Below, piece after piece: positions 8,629 to 17,393 of a stretch of DNA of 28,500 nucleotides. The position numbers and the translations under genes were made by a program. The stretch is taken from contig CAJNDS010001502.1 in NCBI GenBank assembly GCA_905221605.1, forward strand, positions 64,001-92,500, written 5' to 3'. Source of the stretch: Symbiodinium natans. Lineage: Eukaryota > Sar > Dinophyceae > Suessiales > Symbiodiniaceae. The notes beneath the pieces are model-generated. The model was not told where the DNA came from. It saw only the letters and a program-made list of their open reading frames with translations, and did no database searches. Position 1 is the stretch's first letter, and each line of letters opens with the position of its first letter.

Positions 8629-9944
8629 CCCACTGGCACTGTCTTGATTTGTGAGGATACCTGCAAGGCGGTGATCGCTGCTCTGGGCACAGCAGCTACT
8701 GAGTGCAAAGGAGGACTTTTGGAGAAGATTTGACTCGAGTATTCGCGCATTGTTTTTAGTGAGGCCTCCGTATCAAGCGGCTCACCTGCTTGATCCCTTA
8801 GGTTGACTCTCTGCACTGGGCGCCACGGAGCAAGTTTCCTGAGAGTATGAGCCAGTTTGTGGGATTGTTGCCTTTTATCTTCCTGGGCTTGCAGAAGCAA
8901 CTGCTCTTGCTTCTCTAGCTTTCTTTGTTTTTGCTGTTTTTTGAAAGTCCGCGCCTCCTCCTTGATGTCCTCCACAAGCTTCTGGCATTCTGAATTATGC
9001 TCGGTTCCAGCCCTCTTGTGCGCCTGGATTTGCCGCACTTTCTTCCAGTATTCCTGATGAATAGGACCTGCTACTGGCTGAGACTTGCGTGGAGGAGGAT
9101 AGTGCTCAGCTGATACACTAACCATCACTTCATCCAGTTCTTGCCAAGACGGTCTCACTTGCATTGTCCTCACCACTGCTTCCGTCAGACGATGTGAGTA
9201 TGCCTGCCAGTTGTCATCTTTCCGCCGAAAGCTCGCATCCAGGGCTGTGGCATCAAACGGCCGTGGCTTGCTGGGTGTAGGACTGTAAGGAGGAATGAAC
9301 AGAGTGGCTCGCACTGGAAAGTGTTTTGATCCATCTCTGTAGGCAGCCACAGGAAAGTTCTTATCCGAGTAGGCCTCCTTGGATCTCCTCCGAGCATCGT
9401 GCAGTCTGACCAGCAAAAAATCGATCTGAGAGGAATATGTGCCATCACTGTTAGCATACGTACTGCGATGGCCAGAAGCCCATGTGTTCAGCGCAGTTAG
9501 TCCACAGGATTTGCAGAGCGAGGGCAGTGTCTTCACATCCGCATTTGCAAACCGTACTCGATGAGGCACACTTGGTCCGATATGAGGACGTTCAGTCACC
9601 GCATGCGCATTGAAATCCCCAGCCACAATCAAGAAGTCACGTTGTGGGACTCTCTGAATTCGATTTTCGAGCTGTGTCATCACGTCCTTTCTCCTGCCTC
9701 TGTTTTCCGTCTTCGAGAGCTTTGAATCCCAGACGTGCTGGTACAGGTTCAGGAGATGTATTCTGGATCTCTGCCACGGGATCATGACATGCTGCAAATG
9801 CCCTGGAACAATGGAAGTGCTGCGAATTTCTGAAAGAGGAGCCAGTGAGCTATGCACCAAGACAACCAGGCCAGCCTTGTGTCTGCTTGTTCCTCCACTT
9901 GAGGCGAAGGGTCGGGTGCAAGCGCGATGCGCATAAAGTTTCAT
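8580..9944 (-). pseudogene. LINE ORF fragment: AP-type endonuclease and basic linker (copy B)
   Basis: The reading frame gives HKAGLVVLVHSSLAP, then the catalytic GDFN motif (codons at 9609-9620, in FLIVAGDFNAHAV), SQIDFLLVRLHDARRRSKEA and KHFPVRATLF. These are late motifs of the exonuclease-endonuclease-phosphatase fold that nicks target DNA for LINE insertion. A long basic coiled-coil-like linker rich in Lys, Gln and Glu follows. The true start is not here: motif I of the fold (LTWNAGS...QESHW) is missing and lies instead at 17394-17940, beyond the YR element. The frame leaves the RT frame at the C-run indel near 8630. Confidence 0.85.
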
Positions 9945-10319
9945 GACTAAACATCACCACAGCAATCACTCACAAACAGCATCTGACGCGCTCTCTCTTT
10001 TTGTGCAGGATGGAACGGACCCATGCATATCAGCAGCAGGATGCATCACCCAGCACGTTGATCCGGGCGAGTCACCCCTGGTGAAACGAGTGAATCCAGG
10101 CACATAGTGCCCACGTAGTGGCAGAGCCTTTGTCAAGATTTAATCGGACTGACAAGAGAATTGTCAGTGGCAAGCCAGCGCCAGCGGGCGGCAAAGCAGT
10201 TTCAGCAAGTGCTGAGGTATTAGAGGGACCTAAACCCTAGGGAACACAAACCACACAAGGAGCCGGGACAGACACGGGCAACCGGCGATTAGGGGAAATT
10301 TTGGGACGTGGCGGGCGGG
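9945..10319. other. Unassigned segment between LINE B and the YR element repeat
   Basis: No credible ORF is seen. The segment lies between endonuclease coding sequence and the left 222-bp repeat, so it probably belongs to the 3' end of the YR element, outside its repeat. It contains the short telomere-like string CCTAAACCCTAGG near 10229-10241, far too short to be a telomere array. Confidence 0.4.
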
Positions 10320-10541
10320 CATCAAAAATTTCACGATCCGGTCTCGAGCAACGCAGAGCAAACAATGCCCAATCAATTGGAAAGATGTCAAATCTGCAAG
10401 GGCTTCACCACACTCAAATTTGCCAAATACCGCATGCCAAATCAAATCACTTTCAAGCAGAGTTTTTTTTCGAAAACACCCACAAAGCTTTTCCACAAGT
10501 TGCCAAAGGCCAGCATCCAACGTTCCAAGGAGCGCCCACCC
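10320..10541. repeat. 222-bp direct repeat, left copy (3' side of YR element)
   Basis: By eye it is identical to 17147-17368 across the full 222 bp. It truncates the RT ORF: the last believable RT residues are followed by 25-30 codons of repeat-derived sequence ending at 10453. Direct rather than inverted repeats fit split-direct-repeat YR elements (PAT/Ngaro/VIPER) better than DIRS1. Confidence 0.9.
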
Positions 10542-12036
10542 GCATTCGAACCGCCGTGCCTCGGGCGAGGACAGCGCACCATGAGTGCAAGGGGGACAAG
10601 AATGGCTTTATCCAAGTCAGCAAGCGAGCCACAAAGGACAGCCTCCCAGCGAGCTCGATCACCGACCGCCCCACCACGATCCAATCAGCCTGCTCGGCTT
10701 CCAGAATCCACTTGACCAGCCACGAGCACCTCCGCTCGGAGATGCCAGCCCTCCAGTCAGTGTATGAGATTTCATATCCCACAAAATCCACAACAGTACC
10801 GCCCCGAAACTTACGATAGGCAAACGGCGTGCCAACCAACTCGTAGGCAGCCAGGCACATCCACATCGTGAGGAATTTGTGTTGTCCAGCAGTCAAGAGG
10901 TGAAGATCATCCGCAAACACGACTTGCATCTGCCAAACGGTCAGCATGACCCTGTGCACCCAACGGCCTATGCAGCCGAACAAGCGGGACCAGTGATAGG
11001 CCGCAGAGGAAATCCCAAACGTGCCGACGGTATTTACCCAAACCGTACGCGCCTCACTGCGTGCCTTGCATCCAAGCTTGGCCCAATCGGCACGGCGGAT
11101 TTTGGTCAAGCGGTGAGCCTGAGCGATATCTGCAGAAATGCAGAACACTGCCTCTTTAGATTCCTGCCCCAAAGCCACCGTCTCAAGGATTTCATCCGGC
11201 CCCGGCATTTCCAAGCGATCGAGTATCTTGATACGATTGTTCAAACCAATGCCATGAGTCCCGTCGTGCAGCGGACGGATGTCGCCATTCGGTTTAAGTA
11301 AGGCACCCATCGATGCCACCAGCAACGTGTCACCATACTCTGCCCGCAGGGCAGGTTCCGTGCTCGGGATCATGCGACCGGCCCGCTCTTCCGCAGCAAA
11401 ATGTTCTTCAAGCTTATCGGCTGAAAGCTCCGCAGACTCATAGTTATTCATGATCTGCTGGAAAGGGGTGACATCCAAGGTCCGCTCCTTCACACGCTCC
11501 CGGTACACCTGCGGCGTACGCGGCAAAGGGACCTCGTCACCCAGTGGCACGCCCGTCGCAAAGCACTCCTCCCCTTGTGTGAGACATGCCCAATCTGGAT
11601 CGCCCAGCAACTTCAAGGACTGCGACAACAAGTGCAACAAGAAAGGCTGGCGCTCTGGGACCTGCAAAGCCAGATCCGGGTCTGGCAGCATGCTTGCAAC
11701 CTGCTGCCTCAAACGCTGCACGCCCTGTTCACTAAAGGGGGACGACTTCATCCTTCCGACAGCCAGTTGCAAAGCAGCCTTGCGCAAGTCACCAACCTCC
11801 TCTAGCACAAAGTTCCGGATCGCCCTTTGCACCCGCTCAGCATGCTGCCACTCCTCTCGACTTGAGAGCATGCCTCGCTGTTCCGGACGCCAGCGCCCCG
11901 GAGAGCACAAGCCGAACCCATCAACAAACATGCGCCCTTTCGGGTGATTGCGGCAATTAATGGGCTGACCAAAACAACGACTCGTGGCCTGATCGAAGAC
12001 ATCACTCTCTTCCTCTGCCTCCTCCCAGTCCGACAT
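10453..12036 (-). CDS. Reverse transcriptase of the YR retrotransposon
   Basis: This 527-codon ORF starts with ATG at 12036 (MSDWEEAEEE). The RT core begins near residue 240: ALLKPNGDIRPLHDGT (248-260), CISADIAQAHRL with catalytic Asp303, GTFGISSAAYHWSRL (338-352) and FADD (374-377). FVGYEISY follows, then the thumb-like ELAGRLSFVARLLTWIKPFLSPLH (461-484). After about residue 500 it reads through the 222-bp repeat and is not conserved protein. RNase H, expected next in DIRS-like pol proteins, is absent. RT would make cDNA from element RNA. The frame is separated by a stop and 16 nt from the upstream oxygenase ORF, so it may be a separate translation product. Confidence 0.85.
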   Translation of the reverse strand: MSDWEEAEEESDVFDQATSRCFGQPINCRNHPKGRMFVDGFGLCSPGRWRPEQRGMLSSREEWQHAERVQRAIRNFVLEEVGDLRKAALQLAVGRMKSSPFSEQGVQRLRQQVASMLPDPDLALQVPERQPFLLHLLSQSLKLLGDPDWACLTQGEECFATGVPLGDEVPLPRTPQVYRERVKERTLDVTPFQQIMNNYESAELSADKLEEHFAAEERAGRMIPSTEPALRAEYGDTLLVASMGALLKPNGDIRPLHDGTHGIGLNNRIKILDRLEMPGPDEILETVALGQESKEAVFCISADIAQAHRLTKIRRADWAKLGCKARSEARTVWVNTVGTFGISSAAYHWSRLFGCIGRWVHRVMLTVWQMQVVFADDLHLLTAGQHKFLTMWMCLAAYELVGTPFAYRKFRGGTVVDFVGYEISYTDWRAGISERRCSWLVKWILEAEQADWIVVGRSVIELAGRLSFVARLLTWIKPFLSPLHSWCAVLARGTAVRMRVGAPWNVGCWPLATCGKALWVFSKKNSA

Positions 12037-12052
12037 GTCTGCAATCCCAAAA

Positions 12053-12943
12053 CTACCCGGCTAAACCTGAAGGGGAGGAGGAAACCCCAACCGCGGCGGG
12101 AGCAGGACTAGCCACCGGGGCAGCGTTATGAGGTCCCGTCGCCCTTTCCTTATCAAACCCTAAAAGCCCACCAACCTTAGATGCAAGGGGCGTCCCCGCA
12201 TCGGCGACAGGACCCGAGGGCTCCGCTAAGGTCACTGCTGTATCACCCCGGGCAACGCCAGCAGTGACTGACGGCGGGAGCAGAAAGCCCAATTGCGAAA
12301 GCAAGGACAGCGAGCTCACATCAAGAGCCTGCAGTTGGCGGACGCAGTAGCCAACGAGCACCACCCGAGAACCTCCAGACCAGGGTTCAGTCTGATGAAA
12401 GCGCTCCCAAGCTCGCAGAAGCTGTGGTGCCTGAGCGACATCCAAGAGGATCCCCGGACATGGCGTCCCATGCACCGTGCGCCAGACATCCCCATTCTGA
12501 TCCTGCTGCCAAACCTGGCCATTGGAGAACGTCGAAAGTGCGAGCAGAAGATTTGGATAGGGGGCATTATGTGAATCCCGATGCATCTGTGTGGCGGCAT
12601 CCACAAAGACCGCAACAGAAGAGAAGATCTGGCCTGGAAAAGCATGGCGGAGCAAAGTGCAGAGGACCCGAAGGGTGGCCGGGAATTCGCGGCAGGACCT
12701 ACGAAGGCCAACAACTCCCCCTTTGCAGTAAGCCCCGCCAAAGAAGGCTTGCCCAGCCGCAGTCTGAGCACTGACATGCGGGGCCTCCAGTGGCAAGAGG
12801 GTTATCAGCGCTTCAGCATCGTGTGGCGCAGGGGGCCTGTCCTGTTGCAAGAGAACCCACTGCAGTCCGGATCTGAGGCCATTGCCAAATGCTTGCTGGG
12901 TCATCGCCATTGGGCAGACGACCCAGATCTTCCGGATGTTCAA
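12053..12943 (-). CDS. 2OG-Fe(II) oxygenase-like domain of the YR retrotransposon
   Basis: The frame overlaps the methyltransferase ORF by about 130 nt in the +1 frame; the conventional start (TTG) is not credible, so it is probably a continuation of the upstream polyprotein. Reading from 12943, AFFGGAYCKGGVVGLRR is followed by the iron-site signature MHRDSHN (His121, Asp123), WQQDQNGDVWRTVHGTPCPG, then RFHQTEPW (His183) and GGSRVVLVGY (Arg193). HxD...H...R with an HxDxxN string is the pattern of the 2-oxoglutarate/iron dioxygenase fold, including the TET/JBP nucleic-acid oxygenases. The substrate is inferred, not shown. The C-terminal ~90 residues look low-complexity and alanine-rich. A degraded or structural relative is possible. 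Confidence 0.6.
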   Translation of the reverse strand: MNIRKIWVVCPMAMTQQAFGNGLRSGLQWVLLQQDRPPAPHDAEALITLLPLEAPHVSAQTAAGQAFFGGAYCKGGVVGLRRSCREFPATLRVLCTLLRHAFPGQIFSSVAVFVDAATQMHRDSHNAPYPNLLLALSTFSNGQVWQQDQNGDVWRTVHGTPCPGILLDVAQAPQLLRAWERFHQTEPWSGGSRVVLVGYCVRQLQALDVSSLSLLSQLGFLLPPSVTAGVARGDTAVTLAEPSGPVADAGTPLASKVGGLLGFDKERATGPHNAAPVASPAPAAVGVSSSPSGLAG

Positions 12944-13355
12944 GCAACCAGAAATGCCCCAGCGAAGACATGAGTTGAATCATAGCGGCACACTGCTCAA
13001 CGAAGAAATTATGCTCTTGCACCAGTGCGCGGTGCGATGCAGACAACCAAGGAAAACCAAACGTATGAAAGCGGGAGCGCAGCGGTCGGGGCCCGGAGCC
13101 ATCCGGCCGAGATCTATATCGGGCGCGACTGAAAGTGGAACATGGAGGTGACAAGATCACCACATCCCAAGCGCCCGAACGAATTTCCTTTTCCAATGAA
13201 TCCCAGAGAGCCTTTTGAGAAAGGTCAGACTTAGTTCCATCCCGACAAATGTCAATTTCACGCAAATTCAAAGTGAAACCATGCACCTCAGCCAAGCGAC
13301 GCAAGTGTGTTGCGAGGTCTCCGTCACGAGGCTTGCCAGCAAACAAGTACAGCAC
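12813..13355 (-). CDS. C5-cytosine methyltransferase-like domain of the YR retrotransposon
   Basis: The frame opens with LYLFAGKPRDGD, resembling motif I (SAM binding, FxGxG-like). An acidic REID about 30 residues on fits motif II. VVILSPPCSTFSRARY follows (motif IV; catalytic Cys72 in PPC), then FWLLEHPEDLG (residues 135-145), in the place of the ENV motif VI. At about 180 residues it lacks the target-recognition region and motifs IX-X of a full Dcm/DNMT. Its first codon is GTG. It lies in the same frame as the gag-like ORF, separated from it by a single TGA at 13362-13364 plus two codons, so it is likely the second part of a gag-MTase polyprotein. Cytosine methyltransferases carried by dinoflagellate retrotransposons have been reported; the exact relationship cannot be judged here. 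Confidence 0.68.
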   Translation of the reverse strand: MLYLFAGKPRDGDLATHLRRLAEVHGFTLNLREIDICRDGTKSDLSQKALWDSLEKEIRSGAWDVVILSPPCSTFSRARYRSRPDGSGPRPLRSRFHTFGFPWLSASHRALVQEHNFFVEQCAAMIQLMSSLGHFWLLEHPEDLGRLPNGDDPASIWQWPQIRTAVGSLATGQAPCATRC

Positions 13356-13361
13356 CGAAAG

Positions 13362-14290
13362 TCAGCTCTTCGCGCCAGCTCCATCTGTTGCCCGCGAAGC
13401 ACCGTGATGCTCCATCCAATGCTGCCAAGTGGGATGTGGTTTGCCGCAGCCGCGGACCTGACAGCAATGTACCATGCCACAGCTCCCGTCGCAGCCGGCC
13501 CCACTATAAGCAAAACAGATGAGCCGATTGTCGGGCGTGCGAGTCACAAGATCACCACCCTTGCGGTCCTTGCCCTTCTTGCCCGACTTTGCCTCCTTGC
13601 CCTTCTTGCTACCCTTGAAGTCGCCCTTGCGATTTCCTTTCTGCCACTTGTCCCAGGGTTTTCCCCAGGCTGCTTCAGATTCGCCACCGGGTTGCCAAGG
13701 ACGTTTCCAGGCGGGCTCACTGCGACCTTGTAGCGCAATGGGGGACACAAAGAATTGCTCCTTCAACTGAGCATTCCCTTGAACCTCTGCTAATGTATCC
13801 ACCAGTGCTCGCGACTCACGGAAGGCCTTCTTGACAGCTTCGCGACGCATCTCATACTCGTATGTGAGCAGCACCTGCCACGGAGGACGAAGTGGTTGTT
13901 GATCACCTTTGCCCTTTCCCCCGGGAGTCGGGACTTGCATCAAGTAGACTTTGTCCCCCAACAAGTAATTGACATAGTCGAGCCACACTGCTGGAGTCAT
14001 GCCACGAAACATGGCCTGGTTCCGATACTTGCTAGCCAGGAAAGTCCACATGTTCGCCTCAACGCGCAGGACAGTACGGAGCTCCTCCGTATGAGCAGGC
14101 AGACTTCCTTTGGCTTTCTGACGAACGATGCGAACATGTCCAGTCGTGTCCACACTGGTTTGAATGCCTTGAGTTTTGGCCCGCTTCTTTGAGATCACCT
14201 CCGAAAGCGGTGAAGCCGCCACTTCACCAGATTCGACCTCCTCTATCTTGGCTGACAAGTACTCCTCCGAAGGCTCGTAGGTCTCTTCAA
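13362..14290 (-). CDS. Gag-like protein, C-terminal part with CCCH zinc finger
   Basis: The believable reading starts near IEETYEPSEEYLSAKIEE; residues before this in the open frame are antisense noise upstream of a frame change. The middle is helical and charged (MWTFLASKYRNQAMFRGM, LTYEYEMRREAVKKAF). A very basic Lys/Gly stretch precedes CFAYSGAGCDGSCGMVHCCQ, a CCCH-type finger (C-x7-C-x3-C-x3-H) followed by a second C/H cluster (CQVRGCGKPHPTWQH). Capsid/nucleic-acid binding is inferred from this layout, which is common in dinoflagellate retroelement gag proteins. It ends at TGA 13362-13364, in frame with the methyltransferase. Confidence 0.7.
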
Positions 14291-14701
14291 TGGATCCATG
14301 AACGCCCGCATAGCCTGCTTCTCTGTCTGGGTCACTGGCCGCACCACACCTAAGACCCGCGCTTCTGCCTTGAGAGATGCCTCCTTGCCAGCATACTCCT
14401 TGGAAGCTTCCCAAGCAGCTACCACAGAGGCCACCACGGCCCGGGAAGCTTGATCCGTAGCATCCAGAGTGTGATCAGTCCGAAGAGCAGCCCGAACTTC
14501 CGCCCTTGTATCAGCATAACTCGCAAAGCGTCTCACAGTACGAAAGTTGATGCTCAAGCGGTATTGCAAAGGCAGAGGCACCCCGCACTCCTGGAAGATA
14601 TGCCGCAGATCCGATGCCACCTCCACATCCAGATGCCGCAAAGCCGCTGCCTCATCGATGCCATTGGGGTAATCGAGCGGACCGGGCGCGCCCCCCGCCA
14701 T
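14243..14701 (-). CDS. Gag-like protein, N-terminal part
   Basis: The first ATG in this frame is at 14701 (MAGGAPGPLDYPNGIDEAAA), and the sense continues through LDVEVASDLRHIFQECGVPL and VRPVTQTEKQAMRAFMDP. Sense then passes to the -1 frame at about 14290, where it continues as IEETYEPSEEYLS. The last ~14 residues of this ORF are therefore spurious. The two halves together would make a gag of about 450 residues. No defined domain is recognised in this half. Confidence 0.6.
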   Translation of the reverse strand: MAGGAPGPLDYPNGIDEAAALRHLDVEVASDLRHIFQECGVPLPLQYRLSINFRTVRRFASYADTRAEVRAALRTDHTLDATDQASRAVVASVVAAWEASKEYAGKEASLKAEARVLGVVRPVTQTEKQAMRAFMDPLKRPTSLRRSTCQPR

Positions 14702-14998
14702 GCCTGTGGTATCACTAACTGCAGTAAAACGGACAAACTCAAAAGAAACCTTCAACTACACCACCAAAGCTAGCGAAGGGCCCTGATTTACAACACATTC
14801 CAGCCATCCTGTGACTGCACTGAGCTACATCTCAGTCCCTTGCTCTTGATCACATCGGCACATCTTTCATTCGTGCTCGCAACGAGCAACGTGCCTCCAC
14901 CATTCAACTCAATCATTCCGCCCTTACGAATGCAAGCAAGTGCAACAGCCAACAACACTTTACGACTCAGCGCGCAAATCACTTTCCGAAGCACTACA
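14702..14998. other. Spacer between YR and gag-like ORFs
   Basis: About 300 bp with no credible ORF on the coding strand. It may hold the 5' leader of the gag-like message. No promoter element can be named from sequence alone. Confidence 0.4.
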
Positions 14999-16858
14999 CT
15001 AGCTCGAATCATCCAAGTCCGGAACTTCCGCCGGTCCCGGAGGCTCCCCCTGTCCATCATTCCCCGGAGCCAGCGAATCTTCCGATCCACTGCTGGAAGA
15101 CTCCTGCGCCGCAGATATCTTAGGCTGGCAGAGTTTGCAGATCGCATCAGCAATGCCCTCCGAGATCTTTGACACTCCCACAGTCTCCATACAGCGCTCT
15201 TGTCGAACTGCACAGGCCTTGGAGAGATGCAAACGGCGGAACCCAGAGCGAGAAATTGTCACGAAGAACGGCATGTCCGGAAGCGAAGATTCTTCTTCCC
15301 CAGCATCCTTATCTTCAGCAGGCAACTCAGCTTCCAGGCGTCCCCGCGAAATCTCGTAGCGCTCGGGACCCACCGCCAGCAAGGGGTGAACACCTCCGAG
15401 CTTCCACGTGTCATCGGTCCACTCGAGGACCTGATGCCACATAACCACTTGAGTGCCATCCTGCCCGGCTGCATCGGCAAAAGACTGGATAGACTGAAAG
15501 AGCTCCTCCTCAATCAAACCACCCTCTGCAGTCCCTTCTACCAAAGATTTGCAAACGAAGTTCTGTAGTCCCTGCACGATCTGCCGAGCAGTTGTAAGAT
15601 AATCCAAAGAGCCGCCTTGCGAGCATCTCCAACGTCCAAGGAAATCGCACTTTGATTTGTCCGCACCCAGCGAGAGTGCCCATGTTGGCAGAGTATGCCG
15701 CGCAGAATGACCTGTCCAATACGCGGCCACCGACCCAGGCAACAGCTTCGTGGCACTTGTTCCCCGAGTGCCCTCGCGGCACAGGGGCACCCGAAGCTCC
15801 TTATGCAATCGACGCAGAAGTACAGCCAGATCCTGAGCCTCCACATACGAAAATCCAACATTCCAGGATTCATCCATCGCTGGACATAAATAATCCCGCG
15901 ACCAGTGCAGCTCAGCCGTCTGAAGCAAGCGGTACCCCTCCAAGAGCCAATCGAAACCACTCAAAGAAATCACTCTTGACACATATCCTTGCAGTTCGCC
16001 AGTACGCCGGCCCGGTCCACTGGTCTTTGTCCGGCGCAGAATGAACTTCAAGCCGATCTGCGACAGAGTGACTGAAAATGGATCAATGTGTTGCACATCA
16101 TCGCACCTCATAGTCGACCAAAGCATGAGCAGCTGCACAAACGCAAGAAAACGTAGCCCCGCAGGAAGAGTAGCCCTGCAGACCGTCAGCTCACATGACA
16201 ACACCATAGCCACTGTAAGCACAGGCGCCTTCCTGACCGGCAAAGCCACTGTTTCGAGCTCTTCAGTCCAGGACTGGATCGTGCTCAAAAGCAGTTGATC
16301 CATCGAAAACCTGCTGCTTGCTGGCACCTGCCCAACACTCTCAAGCACTGATAAAGCTGCCATAAGCGAAGATGGTACAGTCTTTCCCATTGGCTGAATA
16401 TCATGTCGCTCAGTGAGATACTTTACAAAGCGATCAACTCCTCCCGGCCAGCTTTCGCCGAAGGTAATCTCAAGCCACGAATGAAACTTGCGCCATGCCA
16501 GAGCACGATTGCGGAGCGTCTTCCCACGCCGAGTGCCGAATAGCCGACACCATGCTGCCCGAGGATTGGGCAAAGCAGCCACCCTAGCAGCGCAAGGCAG
16601 TCCAGCTTCCTCAATATACTGCGCAAGCACAAGAGCCCATTTCTCGCGCAGCAGAGCCTCACGGTTCTCGCCCTGCGCGCCATGAATCAGCTTCCGTTGT
16701 CGGATCGACTTCTGCAGTACCTCCAAAGCTAGCGCCGGACTACCAAGCACCAGGCCACTGAAAATCTCCTCTTTGCTTTGCTCCCGACGTGGGAACTTGA
16801 CTGGCCTACGTGGGACCACCTCTGCTACTTGCCTGGGAAGCGATACACGTCGTTCCAC
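14999..16858 (-). CDS. Tyrosine recombinase of the YR retrotransposon
   Basis: This long ORF shows the tyrosine-recombinase signature in order: WSTMRCDDV (catalytic Arg251), a basic segment LRRTKTSG (candidate Lys277), GHSARHTLPTWA (His384, Arg387), GRWRC (Trp410 in the His/Trp position) and SLDYL (nucleophile Tyr420). The ~230 residues before Arg251 hold a core-binding-like helical region (LRNRALAWRKFHSWLE). About 190 residues follow Tyr420, acidic and Ser-rich at the end. It would integrate a circular DNA form by strand exchange without target duplication. The nominal first codon is GTG; the real N-terminus is probably at 17067 through a -1 frame change. Confidence 0.85.
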   Translation of the reverse strand: MERRVSLPRQVAEVVPRRPVKFPRREQSKEEIFSGLVLGSPALALEVLQKSIRQRKLIHGAQGENREALLREKWALVLAQYIEEAGLPCAARVAALPNPRAAWCRLFGTRRGKTLRNRALAWRKFHSWLEITFGESWPGGVDRFVKYLTERHDIQPMGKTVPSSLMAALSVLESVGQVPASSRFSMDQLLLSTIQSWTEELETVALPVRKAPVLTVAMVLSCELTVCRATLPAGLRFLAFVQLLMLWSTMRCDDVQHIDPFSVTLSQIGLKFILRRTKTSGPGRRTGELQGYVSRVISLSGFDWLLEGYRLLQTAELHWSRDYLCPAMDESWNVGFSYVEAQDLAVLLRRLHKELRVPLCREGTRGTSATKLLPGSVAAYWTGHSARHTLPTWALSLGADKSKCDFLGRWRCSQGGSLDYLTTARQIVQGLQNFVCKSLVEGTAEGGLIEEELFQSIQSFADAAGQDGTQVVMWHQVLEWTDDTWKLGGVHPLLAVGPERYEISRGRLEAELPAEDKDAGEEESSLPDMPFFVTISRSGFRRLHLSKACAVRQERCMETVGVSKISEGIADAICKLCQPKISAAQESSSSGSEDSLAPGNDGQGEPPGPAEVPDLDDSS

Positions 16859-17067
16859 CGATGCACGCCAATCCAGCGCCGCCGAACCAGCCGATTTAGC
16901 TCGTCAGCAGGACGAGTGCCACCGAAGAACTCCAGCAGCATCTGGCTGCATTCTTCCTCATCATCCCAGGCAGCCACAAACTGAAATGGCCCAGAATAAA
17001 ACTTGCATACCTCACGAAAGAGATCGCCATCTAACGTGTCAAGCCCATACCAGTGCACGTCAGACAT
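16825..17067 (-). CDS. N-terminal segment of the YR protein, out of frame with it
   Basis: This 80-codon ORF starts with ATG at 17067 (MSDVHWYGLDTLDGDLF) and reads FREVCKFYSGPFQFVAAWDD then MLLEFFGG. It overlaps the start of the recombinase ORF in the -1-related frame near 16858-16825. The composition is protein-like and it has the first ATG after the 5' repeat. I infer it is the natural start of the recombinase polypeptide, broken by a 1-nt indel or joined by frameshifting. No named domain is recognised. Confidence 0.5.
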   Translation of the reverse strand: MSDVHWYGLDTLDGDLFREVCKFYSGPFQFVAAWDDEEECSQMLLEFFGGTRPADELNRLVRRRWIGVHRWNDVYRFPGK

Positions 17068-17146
17068 TCACCCAGTGAAGCATCAACCAGACAGAACTAG
17101 CAGTCTCAGCGCCATGACTAGCGCCGAAGGTCTATGCTCCCTCTCA

Positions 17147-17368
17147 CATCAAAAATTTCACGATCCGGTCTCGAGCAACGCAGAGCAAACAATGCCCAAT
17201 CAATTGGAAAGATGTCAAATCTGCAAGGGCTTCACCACACTCAAATTTGCCAAATACCGCATGCCAAATCAAATCACTTTCAAGCAGAGTTTTTTTTCGA
17301 AAACACCCACAAAGCTTTTCCACAAGTTGCCAAAGGCCAGCATCCAACGTTCCAAGGAGCGCCCACCC
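17147..17368. repeat. 222-bp direct repeat, right copy (5' side of YR element)
   Basis: It matches 10320-10541 base for base as far as I can see. It lies about 80 bp upstream of the ATG at 17067 and joins LINE-derived sequence within the next ~50 bp on its outer side. Confidence 0.9.
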
Positions 17369-17393
17369 ACCCCCCCCGACTCAAGTAACGGAA

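Larger units (their letters stand above)
5526..9944 (-). mobile_element. LINE copy B, 3' truncated, frameshifted
   Basis: This is the most complete copy for gene content, running from the endonuclease to the end of the USP domain. Its 3' side stops at about 5526, 45 nt into the downstream ORF that copy C retains (24982 leftwards), and gives way to the hairpin repeat beside cox1. A C-run indel at 8629-8631 (three C, against four in copies A and C) splits the ORF. Its 5' continuation appears to be displaced to 17394-17940 by the YR element. Confidence 0.88.
10320..17368 (-). mobile_element. Tyrosine-recombinase retrotransposon with methyltransferase and oxygenase modules
   Basis: All coding sense is on minus: YR (with an N-terminal extension at 17067), gag-like, MTase-like, 2OG-oxygenase-like, then RT. 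The combination of RT with a tyrosine recombinase places it in the DIRS/Ngaro/VIPER class of YR retrotransposons. It is bounded by two 222-bp direct repeats in the same orientation. The order YR before RT is unlike DIRS or Ngaro; from general knowledge VIPER elements also place YR before RT. No RNase H domain is found after RT, where the sequence runs straight into the repeat. It appears to interrupt a LINE endonuclease region. Confidence 0.82.

Noticed and set aside
10229-10241. CCTAAACCCTAGG, resembling the CCCTAAA telomere repeat
   Set aside because: Fewer than two repeat units; a chance match is enough.
12293-12973. Plus-strand ORFs across the oxygenase and methyltransferase region
   Set aside because: Low-complexity antisense frames without motifs; the recognised motifs are on minus.
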